The notes beneath the pieces were generated by a model. That model had not been told where the DNA came from, ran no database searches, and saw nothing but the letters and a program-made list of their open reading frames with translations. The translations under genes were made by a program, and so were the position numbers. 13,489 nt of DNA from Candidatus Saganbacteria bacterium (lineage in GTDB: Bacteria; Margulisbacteria; WOR-1; O2-12-FULL-45-9; XYB2-FULL-48-7). The stretch is from NCBI GenBank assembly GCA_020051815.1, contig JAGVQF010000140.1:1-13489 (forward strand), given 5' to 3'. Of the stretch, positions 1 to 6,038 are shown piece by piece (position 1 is the first letter of the stretch; the number at the start of each line of letters is the position of its first letter).

Positions 1-233
1 TGAATGCCGAGAGCGCCGAAGTTTATGACAAGATCTGCCATTCATTTTATGGCCAGGCCGCCTACCCGGCTGTCCTCAATTTTATCCGCGAGGCGAAAAA
101 GTATATCCCCGAGGTCGAAGCCTCGATCGTCGACCTCCCCTCGGTCGACAAAGAAAAATGCGCGGGTATTGTCGCGCAACTGGGTGTAAAATTCAGGATA
201 AGACCCTATTACGAGGAGACCTATGTCAGATAA
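1..233 (+). CDS. TatD-associated radical SAM protein, C-terminal fragment
   Basis: Reading frame 3 is open from the left edge to TAA at 231-233 and gives the last 76 residues of a protein. It contains FIREAKKYIPEVEASIVDLP, then QLGVKFRIRPYYEETYVR. This closely resembles the C-terminus I know from the TatD-linked radical SAM family (TIGR04038), which has FIREAKKY..EV...VDLPGVD followed by LGV(K/R)FR(V/I)RPY. The SAM-binding CxxxCxxC motif would lie upstream of the window, so the catalytic part is not visible. These enzymes are often encoded beside or fused to TatD-type nucleases; their reaction is not established. The gene overlaps lpdA by 11 bp, and the lpdA ribosome-binding site (GAGGAG) lies inside it, so the two are probably co-transcribed and translationally coupled. 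The 4-189 frame on the same strand is a shadow. Confidence 0.8.
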   Translation, partial: NAESAEVYDKICHSFYGQAAYPAVLNFIREAKKYIPEVEASIVDLPSVDKEKCAGIVAQLGVKFRIRPYYEETYVR

Positions 234-1473
234 ATTTGATGTCGTTGTGATCGGCGGCGGCCCGGGCGGCTATGTCGCGGCGATCCGCGCCGCCCAGCTC
301 GGCGCCAAGGTCGCCCTGGTCGAAAAAGACAAGGTCGGCGGCGTCTGCCTCAACCGCGGCTGTATCCCGACCAAGGCGCTTCTTGCCTGCACCACCCTCT
401 TTGAGAAATTCCAGAAAGCGGAGAACTTTGGCATCACCGCCAAAGACGTCTCGATCGATCTCGGCAAAGTTGTTGAGAGAAAAAACAAGATCGTCGGGAA
501 GATTGTCAAAGGGGTTGAGTTTTTACTCGAGAAGAACGGCGTGGAAATTATTCATGGTGTCGGCAAAGTCGGCGACATTCCGGCGCGGGCGACAATACTC
601 GCGACCGGTTCAACGCCCGCCTGCCTCCCCGGCATGAGCTTTGACGGCGAAAAGTTCCTCTCAAGCGACGATATATTGAATTGCGTTCAGGTGCCGAAAA
701 AGTTAGATGTCGTCGGCGGCGGCGTCATCGGTCTCCACTTTGCCTACATGTTCAGCTCACTGGGAACCGAGGTCACGATCTACGAAGCCCTGCCGGAGAT
801 CCTGCCCGGCATTGACGAAGAAGTCATCGCGCTTATCAAGAGGATGCTCTCGCGCCGCAAGATCAATATCCTGACCGGCACCCGGTTTAACCCCGCCCAA
901 GCTTCCGGCAAAGCTCTTATCTGCGTCGGCCGCACCCCGGCGGATAATAATATCAAAGTAAACGAAAAGATGGAGACCGGCACCCCTGGTGTTTACGCCG
1001 TCGGCGACCTCATTAGCCAGAAGATGTTCGCGCACGTCGCCTACGAGCAGGGGATCGTGGCGGCCGAGAACGCCATGGGCGGCAACCGGACTTTTGATTA
1101 CAATTGCGTCCCCTACACTATCTACACGAATCCCGAGATCGCCGGGGTCGGGCTGACGGAAAAAGAAGCACGGGAAAAACATTCAGATGTAAAGATAGGC
1201 AAGTTCCCCTTTGCCGCCCTGGGGATCGCCCAGGCGATGGGAGAAGTTGAGGGATTTATCAAAGTTGTGGCCGATGAAAAAGATAAAGTTTTGGGGGTTC
1301 ACATTATCGGGCCGGACGCCAACACACTGATCGGCTCGGCCGCTCTGGCTATCAGGAACGGCTTAAGAGTTGATCAGCTGGCACTAACGACACAGGCACA
1401 CCCGAGTTATCCCGAAGGCCTGCAGGAAGCGGCGTTGAGCGCGCTAAAAAGAGGATTGCACTCGATAAATTAG
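223..1473 (+). CDS. lpdA: Dihydrolipoamide dehydrogenase, short form
   Basis: This is a flavin disulfide oxidoreductase, the E3 subunit that reoxidises dihydrolipoyl groups with NAD+ in 2-oxoacid dehydrogenase and glycine cleavage complexes. Visible features in order: FAD-binding GGGPGG (residues 11-16); redox disulfide CLNRGC (Cys42, Cys47); a second dinucleotide motif GGGVIG (165-170), followed by LHF where LEF is usual; the second FAD motif TPGVYAVGDL (254-263); and the dimer-interface dyad His393/Glu398 in HPSYPE. At 416 residues it is clearly shorter than the usual 450-475. The segment before ILATGS, the beta-meander before ICVGRTP and the stretch after it are each cut back in frame, while all catalytic residues remain. 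The start is set by GAGGAG seven bases upstream of ATG. No E1, E2 or lipoyl carrier gene is visible. A related NAD(P)H disulfide reductase remains possible. Confidence 0.9.
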   Translation: MSDKFDVVVIGGGPGGYVAAIRAAQLGAKVALVEKDKVGGVCLNRGCIPTKALLACTTLFEKFQKAENFGITAKDVSIDLGKVVERKNKIVGKIVKGVEFLLEKNGVEIIHGVGKVGDIPARATILATGSTPACLPGMSFDGEKFLSSDDILNCVQVPKKLDVVGGGVIGLHFAYMFSSLGTEVTIYEALPEILPGIDEEVIALIKRMLSRRKINILTGTRFNPAQASGKALICVGRTPADNNIKVNEKMETGTPGVYAVGDLISQKMFAHVAYEQGIVAAENAMGGNRTFDYNCVPYTIYTNPEIAGVGLTEKEAREKHSDVKIGKFPFAALGIAQAMGEVEGFIKVVADEKDKVLGVHIIGPDANTLIGSAALAIRNGLRVDQLALTTQAHPSYPEGLQEAALSALKRGLHSIN

Positions 1474-1511
1474 ATCGCACGGCCCTCATTCGGTGAGGGC
1501 TTTAAGCGATC
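1473..1511. terminator. Nested hairpin shared by convergent lpdA and gpmI
   Basis: The inner stem GCCCTCA/TGAGGGC (1482-1488 with 1494-1500) has the 5-base loop TTCGG and is followed on the plus strand by only three T. An outer inverted repeat GATCGC/GCGATC (1473-1478 with 1506-1511) encloses it. The structure begins at the lpdA stop and covers the gpmI stop, so it sits where both converging transcripts end. The short T run makes it a weak classical terminator; it may instead block read-through or protect 3' ends. Confidence 0.6.
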
Positions 1512-3139
1512 AGCGACTTCGCCGTCATCGCTTTTGGCACCGGCAAACCCATCAGCTTCAGAACCGTTACCCCGACATCAGGGATTTTCCCTTCGGCCGC
1601 CAAATTAACCTCTTTGCCCAAAACCCAAAACGGGACCGGATTAAGCGAGTGCTGTGTGCTGACCACTTCTTTGCCGCCGCTCTCAAGCGTCATTTCGTCG
1701 GCGTTGCCGTGGTCGGCGGTGATAATAAAGATGCCGCCCTTTTCCGTCCAGGCCGGCACGAGCTTTTCCAGGCAGGCAGAAATGTCGTCGATCGCCCTGA
1801 CCGCCGCTTCGAGGTTGCCGGTGTGGCCGATCATGTCGCAGTTCTGGAAGTTGTGGACGATCAGCGAATATTTGCCGCCGGCGATGGCGCCGAGAGAAAA
1901 ATCGGTTTCAAGGAACGCGGTCATCTCCGGCACCCAATCGTAGTGTTTCCCCCCCTCGGTCCGCTCCTTAAGAGAAATATCCTGTGCCAGGTGGCGGTCC
2001 TCCCCCTCGAACGGGTCGGTCCGCCGGCCCGAGAACCAGCCGGTCACGTGGGCGAATTTTTCCGGCCCGGCCAGCCGCAGTTGTTTGTGGCCGGAGAGCG
2101 AAACGATCTCGCCGACGGTGTCCTGGATCTCCTTTTCGGGGAAAGCGGTCAGCCCGTGCAAGCCCGGGTAATATTCCGTCATGGCTACAAAAACGAGATT
2201 GGCCAGCCGCCGTCGCAGTGAAATGATCTCGCCATAAACCGCGTCGTCGATCGGCTGCGTCCCCTTTTTGTAGTTAAAGAATTGTTTATCTGTTTCACAA
2301 AACGCCGTCGTCAGTTGGATCGTCCTGTCCTGACGGAAATTGAAGTAGATGACCGAATCGACGGGTCCCATGCCGGTGTAGCCACCGATGATCGTCGGAC
2401 GGATAAATTCATCGGTCTGGCCCCTGGCATAAGAGCTCTCGATCGCCTCACGCGCGGTCGCGGCCTTATATTCCCCCACACCCCTTACCACACACCTCAT
2501 AGCAATTAGGGTTTTGTCCCAGGCAGTATCTCGGTCCATCGCCAGCTCTCGCCCCATTATCGTTGCTATTTTAACCCTAGTCCCCAGTCCCAATTCCCCA
2601 ATTTTGTCTTCCAGCATTTTGAGATAAATTTCCCCGGCCGCTTTCGGATTAGTATCGCGGCCGTCGGTAAAGAGGTGGATATAAACGGTGTTAAGCTCCG
2701 CCCTTTTTACGAGTTCCAGCAGGGCAAAGATGTGTTTGATACTGCCGTGGACGGTGCCGCCATGGCCCTGGAGGATCCCCATCAGGTGAAGGGCCGAAGC
2801 GTTTTGCTTGGCGTTTTTGACGGCCGCCGTTAAAGCTTCGTTTGTAAAAAAACTGCCGTCTTCGATGGCAACGTTTATGCGTTCGATCGACTGATAGACG
2901 ATCCGCCCCGCCCCCATGTTGAGGTGGTTGACCTCGGAGTTGCCCATCGTCCCCTCCGGCAGGCCGACGGCCAGGCCGGAGCACTCAAGCTTCGCGTAGG
3001 GGTGTTTGGAAAAGAGGTCGGCTATGAACGGCGCCTTGCCCGACTGAATGGCGTCATAGATCGCGTTCTTCGGGCCGTTTTCGCCCACGGCAAAACCGTC
3101 GAGGATGCAGAGATAAACGGGCGCCGATCGATTGTTCAT
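1502..3139 (-). CDS. gpmI: 2,3-bisphosphoglycerate-independent phosphoglycerate mutase
   Basis: The enzyme interconverts 3- and 2-phosphoglycerate in the cytoplasm with two Mn2+ and a phosphoserine intermediate. The 545 residues show the whole iPGM pattern: metal Asp14 in ILDGF; phosphorylated Ser68 in GTMGNSEVNHLN; GGTVHGS and TDGRD of the transferase domain; FRQDRTIQ with the substrate arginines; EKFAHVT with the catalytic Lys; CDMIGH and TADHGNAD of the phosphatase domain; and the final metal His in STQHSLNPVP. It is somewhat longer than the usual 510-515, with extra residues around FNYKKGTQPIDDAVYGEI. Its ATG directly abuts the TAA of the upstream DUF4143 gene with no spacer, and no good SD lies close by (GGAG is about 17 bases away), so translation probably depends on coupling. 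A second, broken copy of its 5' end lies 1.3 kb upstream at 4394-4456. Confidence 0.95.
   Translation of the reverse strand: MNNRSAPVYLCILDGFAVGENGPKNAIYDAIQSGKAPFIADLFSKHPYAKLECSGLAVGLPEGTMGNSEVNHLNMGAGRIVYQSIERINVAIEDGSFFTNEALTAAVKNAKQNASALHLMGILQGHGGTVHGSIKHIFALLELVKRAELNTVYIHLFTDGRDTNPKAAGEIYLKMLEDKIGELGLGTRVKIATIMGRELAMDRDTAWDKTLIAMRCVVRGVGEYKAATAREAIESSYARGQTDEFIRPTIIGGYTGMGPVDSVIYFNFRQDRTIQLTTAFCETDKQFFNYKKGTQPIDDAVYGEIISLRRRLANLVFVAMTEYYPGLHGLTAFPEKEIQDTVGEIVSLSGHKQLRLAGPEKFAHVTGWFSGRRTDPFEGEDRHLAQDISLKERTEGGKHYDWVPEMTAFLETDFSLGAIAGGKYSLIVHNFQNCDMIGHTGNLEAAVRAIDDISACLEKLVPAWTEKGGIFIITADHGNADEMTLESGGKEVVSTQHSLNPVPFWVLGKEVNLAAEGKIPDVGVTVLKLMGLPVPKAMTAKSLIA
3071..3121 (-). repeat. Downstream copy of duplicated gpmI 5' end
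   Basis: These 51 bases (gpmI codons 7-23) match 4394-4444 with five substitutions and no gap, in the same orientation and 1,323 bp apart. The protein reading is PVYLCILDGFAVGENGP here and PVYLCILDGFAVGEDGP in the other copy. The two copies bracket the DUF4143 gene and its promoter. Confidence 0.93.
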
Positions 3140-4312
3140 TTAAGGATAAAAATACTCCATAATTAAATCGTAAGCCAAAAATGTCAGCTTGATCGACGGG
3201 TATTCTTTTTGGAATTGGCCGTATTTCCCTCGCTTGAGACCCTTCAGATCGAATTTCACTTCAAAGGCCTGCCCCCCCGTCACAAAATCCACCTCATTTT
3301 TTTCCTGCGTCCGCCAATATTTGATTTTATCGAGATCCGATGTTCGCCCCAATAATTCGCGAAAAACAACATTTTCCAGATAGGCGCCCTTATCCGGGCG
3401 CCGCTCCGGCTTTGAATAATCGTTCATAAAGAAATTCCGCAGTCCCAGATCATAAAAATACGCCTTGGGCATCTTGGTCAATTCCTTGCGCAGATTTTTA
3501 TAAAACGGCCGGACAAAAGCGATTTGATAAGATTTTTTCATGACATGCAAATAGTCTTCAATGGTCTTATGCGCCAGGTTAAGGGTGTTCGCCAGCTCCT
3601 GGGAATTGACCAGACATCCGGTTTGTTCCGCCAGTATTTTTAATAAAGCGAAGTACTTATCGGTATTTTTTATGCCCGCCTCGACAATATCTTTTTTGAC
3701 ATACGCGGAGCCGATCTCCTCCAATAAGATGTTTTTTAGCTCTTCTTCTTCGGTTAAAACAATTTTGGGGTAGCCGCCGTAAATTAAATATTCGGTCCAG
3801 AGTTTTATTTTTCTTTTTTTGTTATAAACAGAAAGCTTTTGCCCCAGCAATTCGCCGGCTTGCTTAAAAACCAAGAATTCATGAAAATTCAACGGATAAA
3901 GTTCGAACAGGAATTTGCGGCCGGCCAGACTGTCTTTAAACTTTTCATCAATGTAAAAAGCCGAAGAGCCGGAGGCGATAATTTTCACCCGCTCCCTGTT
4001 TTCATCGTAGTGCAGCTTCAAAAAATTAGTCGGGTTATTTAGATACTGGATTTCATCAATAAAAACGTTCATTTTTGTTTTACCGGCCGGGATCAGCTCA
4101 AAAAGGTTAAGGGGATGCTCATTCAATAGTTTTAGCGTTTCTGTGTTTTCCAGGTTCAAATAATGGCCGGGCTGGCCGGTTTTTTCCAGATGAGCCTTCA
4201 GCAGCATTAACAGAGAAGTTTTCCCTGTTTGTCTTGCCCCCGTTAAGACGATGAACTCTTCCCTCGGCAAAACCTTTTTAATCTTTTCCAGCGCTTCTCT
4301 CGGGAATAACAT
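3140..4312 (-). CDS. AAA ATPase with C-terminal DUF4143 domain
   Basis: This is a 390-residue P-loop ATPase of the AAA_14 plus DUF4143 architecture. Walker A is GARQTGKTS (25-33) and Walker B is VFIDEIQY (Asp86, Glu87). A sensor-like IIASGSSAFYI follows, then the family hallmark GRKFLFELYPLNFHEF (131-146). Near the C-terminus EVDFVTGGQAFEVK carries the D...ExK pattern of a PD-(D/E)XK nuclease-like fold. Proteins of this type are common, multicopy and patchily distributed in bacteria and archaea; their role is not established. The start has a strong SD (GAGGTGAG) and its own promoter at 4331-4371. The gene looks AT-richer than gpmI and lpdA, it interrupts an otherwise metabolic gene row, and it lies between two copies of the gpmI 5' end, all of which suggest insertion. 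It has no transposase or recombinase motif. Its TAA abuts the gpmI ATG. Confidence 0.9.
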   Translation of the reverse strand: MLFPREALEKIKKVLPREEFIVLTGARQTGKTSLLMLLKAHLEKTGQPGHYLNLENTETLKLLNEHPLNLFELIPAGKTKMNVFIDEIQYLNNPTNFLKLHYDENRERVKIIASGSSAFYIDEKFKDSLAGRKFLFELYPLNFHEFLVFKQAGELLGQKLSVYNKKRKIKLWTEYLIYGGYPKIVLTEEEELKNILLEEIGSAYVKKDIVEAGIKNTDKYFALLKILAEQTGCLVNSQELANTLNLAHKTIEDYLHVMKKSYQIAFVRPFYKNLRKELTKMPKAYFYDLGLRNFFMNDYSKPERRPDKGAYLENVVFRELLGRTSDLDKIKYWRTQEKNEVDFVTGGQAFEVKFDLKGLKRGKYGQFQKEYPSIKLTFLAYDLIMEYFYP

Positions 4313-4330
4313 AGCCTCACCTCTTTAGAA

Positions 4331-4371
4331 TTGACAAGTAGAATAATATCCGATAATTCTATACCTGTCAA
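4331..4371 (-). promoter_or_regulatory. Sigma70 promoter of the DUF4143 gene, within an inverted repeat
   Basis: On the minus strand a perfect -35 TTGACA (4371-4366) is followed after exactly 17 bases by TATTAT (4348-4343), five of six matches to the -10 consensus. The leader would be about 24 bases and carries the GAGGTGAG SD. TTGACA occurs again in inverse orientation at 4331-4336, so the promoter lies in an imperfect inverted repeat of about 41 bp, a possible operator. With gpmI abutting the DUF4143 gene, this promoter probably drives gpmI too. Confidence 0.75.
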
Positions 4372-4393
4372 GTATGAAACTATCGGGGGATTG

Positions 4394-4456
4394 CGGGCCG
4401 TCTTCGCCCACGGCGAAGCCGTCGAGGATGCAGAGATAGACCGGGGGAATTCTCAT
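4394..4456 (-). pseudogene. gpmI: Truncated 5' relic of gpmI
   Basis: An ATG at 4456 opens MRIPPVYLCILDGFAVGEDG followed by Pro, the N-terminus of an iPGM with the metal-binding Asp motif ILDGF. Homology to the intact gene stops after the Pro codon at 4394. The frame then runs into unrelated sequence, crosses the DUF4143 promoter and ends at TAA 4325-4327, giving a 43-codon ORF. The catalytic Ser and everything after it are missing, so it cannot be an enzyme. Four of the five base differences from the intact copy are synonymous, so both sequences evolved as functional genes before this one was broken. The relic lies just downstream of pfp, where the ancestral gpmI presumably began. Confidence 0.9.
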
Positions 4457-4466
4457 TAATGAGAAT
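4449..4466. promoter_or_regulatory. 18-bp perfect palindrome over the relic gpmI start
   Basis: ATTCTCATTAATGAGAAT is its own reverse complement over all 18 bases. It contains the ATG of the gpmI relic and abuts the possible -10 element at 4467-4472. The position fits an operator at the transcription and translation start of the ancestral gpmI. The half-sites resemble Fur-type half-sites in swapped order, which I take as coincidence. No T run follows, so it is not an obvious terminator. Confidence 0.5.
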
Positions 4467-4495
4467 ATTTTAGCAGTTTATGGGGAAGTTTGCTA
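4467..4495 (-). promoter_or_regulatory. Possible old gpmI promoter
   Basis: On the minus strand TAGCAA (4495-4490) and TAAAAT (4472-4467) are 17 bases apart. The -10 matches five of six consensus bases, the -35 only three. The relic ATG begins ten bases past the -10, so the transcript would be nearly leaderless; no SD precedes it. This may be the remains of the promoter that served gpmI before the insertion. Confidence 0.35.
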
Positions 4496-4522
4496 TTTTA
4501 CGCCGGTAATTGACCCCGCGCG

Positions 4523-5935
4523 CTAAGCCTTGCGATCTGTCCTTTCCCTCTCCACCGCCGCCTTGGCTGCTTCAACTTTCACAAGCCAGGCTGGGTCAAC
4601 TTCGGAGTTAGCCGGCAAAGGGCTAAGAAAATTCAATCTTAATTTATCTCGATTGTTTTTATACGATTCGCTCTCGACGTCCACCTGCCTGGTCACAAGC
4701 CTATTTTCTTGCTTTTCATCGTCCCAGGCAAAAACACCTGGAGTCTCGTAAGGAACCCCCAAGGCATTATCATATTTATAGCTAACCATCGAACTTGGCT
4801 TGCCTGCCATGAGAAATTGTATGGCGGCGCGGCCTTCTCTGGACGTTATCCGGATATCCTGCCGTGAAGGATTGGCAGTCCTAAAATCATATCCGATCGC
4901 TTCGAGATTAACTTTCTTGCCATGAATCACTTTCGCCCTGTTTCCCGGCAGGTCATCAACGACAATTTCATGGATTTGAAACCCCGGAGGCAGATCGTTG
5001 AGTGAAATATTGTTCTGAACATCCCTGGGCACGTTCAACCCTTTAGCTTCAAGCAGCCTCCCTATTTCCTCCTTAATCGCTTCTTCCAGGCCTTCGGCAA
5101 GAACAATAACACCGTAATTCATCCCCAGGGCCTTCCTCTCTTCTATTGTTTTTCTAACTCTTTCTTTTATTGCCGCCAGAGTGCATTCCCCTTTGGCAAA
5201 TTCCTCCGGGATGATACAAGCATGAGCCCCCCCCCTGACAGCTGATTCTAAGGCCAAAGAACCCGATCCCCTGCCCATCATTCTGACCACAAACCATCTA
5301 TTTTCAGTATAAGCATCATTAACAAAGTTGCTTATAATGTTTCCCGCCAGGCTGGTAGCCGTATCCCAGCCAAAGGTATGATCAATGAATTCAGCGCTTA
5401 AAACATCGTCATCAACGGTCTTTGTCAATGAAAACACAGGGATCCCTCTCTCTTGCAGCTTCTTCCCAGTCGTTGCCGTATCATCCCCGCCAATGGTGAC
5501 TACGCCAACAATATTTCGGCTAAGAATATTCTTTATAATCGCGGTCAATGCTTTTTCGGTCATTTTAAACCTGGCCGTTTGGATAAGATTGGTCTTTGAA
5601 TGCTTCAAGTTCCAGACATCTTTATAGGTCAATTCAACAATGGTACCATCCGCGGCGCCGCCGAATGACTTGATGGCACCGTAGACTTTAAAGCCGTTGC
5701 GCAGAGCGGTTAAAGTTGCGCTGCGTACCGCGTTTGGGATGCCCGGGGCGGGACCGCCGCCGACAACAATTAGAACGCTCTTGTTTTTGCCGCTGACGGC
5801 AGGCTTGATCAGTAGGTTCTTAAACCAACTAGCCAGATGATGCATTTCGTGCGCCGCGCGAAAAGCATAATATGCGGGGATTTTCTTCCACGTCGGCATC
5901 GGTGTTTTTTGTTTATAAGTCGCGTGTATTGTCAT
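4523..5935 (-). CDS. pfp: Pyrophosphate-type 6-phosphofructokinase
   Basis: A PFK-superfamily enzyme of 470 residues that phosphorylates fructose 6-phosphate. Motifs in order: phosphate loop VVGGGPAPGIPN (57-68); TIGGDDTATTG (147-157); LTKTVDDDV (170-178); MGRGSGSLALES (220-231); and IPEE (242-245). The second Asp in GGDD and the Lys in TKTVDDD are the residues that in characterised members replace the Gly pair of ATP enzymes and favour PPi as phosphoryl donor, so a reversible PPi-dependent reaction is likely. TKTVDDDV departs from the usual PKTIDNDV at two positions. About 50 N-terminal residues precede the fold, as in long-type PPi-PFKs. The start has GGGAGG nine bases upstream of ATG. A structured leader (5956-6006) separates it from the preceding gene, and the gpmI relic follows. 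ATP or another donor cannot be excluded from sequence alone. Confidence 0.88.
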   Translation of the reverse strand: MTIHATYKQKTPMPTWKKIPAYYAFRAAHEMHHLASWFKNLLIKPAVSGKNKSVLIVVGGGPAPGIPNAVRSATLTALRNGFKVYGAIKSFGGAADGTIVELTYKDVWNLKHSKTNLIQTARFKMTEKALTAIIKNILSRNIVGVVTIGGDDTATTGKKLQERGIPVFSLTKTVDDDVLSAEFIDHTFGWDTATSLAGNIISNFVNDAYTENRWFVVRMMGRGSGSLALESAVRGGAHACIIPEEFAKGECTLAAIKERVRKTIEERKALGMNYGVIVLAEGLEEAIKEEIGRLLEAKGLNVPRDVQNNISLNDLPPGFQIHEIVVDDLPGNRAKVIHGKKVNLEAIGYDFRTANPSRQDIRITSREGRAAIQFLMAGKPSSMVSYKYDNALGVPYETPGVFAWDDEKQENRLVTRQVDVESESYKNNRDKLRLNFLSPLPANSEVDPAWLVKVEAAKAAVERERTDRKA

Positions 5936-5955
5936 TTAAATCCTCCCATTTGTAA

Positions 5956-6006
5956 ATAAATTCGATCTCGGCCGGTCATGCTTAACTCTTGCGGCCATTA
6001 ATTTAT
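5956..6006 (-). other. Two-tier inverted repeat in the pfp leader
   Basis: The 103-bp gap before pfp holds an outer repeat ATAAATT/AATTTAT (5956-5962 with 6000-6006) enclosing an inner GGCCG/CGGCC (5970-5974 with 5992-5996). In RNA this could fold as a stem with an internal loop ending about 20 bases before the pfp start, just upstream of its GGGAGG. No T run follows it in the minus direction, so it is more likely a leader element than a terminator. Confidence 0.4.
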
Positions 6007-6038
6007 CGCGCCGTCATTTAAGAAATTTCACTATATTT

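Noticed and set aside
757..1182. 141-codon minus-strand frame opposite lpdA
   Set aside because: It lies wholly inside lpdA, whose motifs run through the region, and has no SD or family features.
1493..2221. 242-codon plus-strand frame opposite gpmI
   Set aside because: It is antisense to a complete, well-conserved gpmI. It is rich in Arg, His and Val, as expected for a GC-rich shadow frame, and has no recognisable motif.
3140..4312. IS element or transposase
   Set aside because: The protein is an AAA/DUF4143 ATPase without a DDE or HUH signature, and no terminal inverted repeats or target-site duplication were found at the cassette edges.
4449..4466. Fur box
   Set aside because: The half-sites are in swapped order relative to the Fur arrangement, and no iron-related gene is present; only the palindrome itself is retained.
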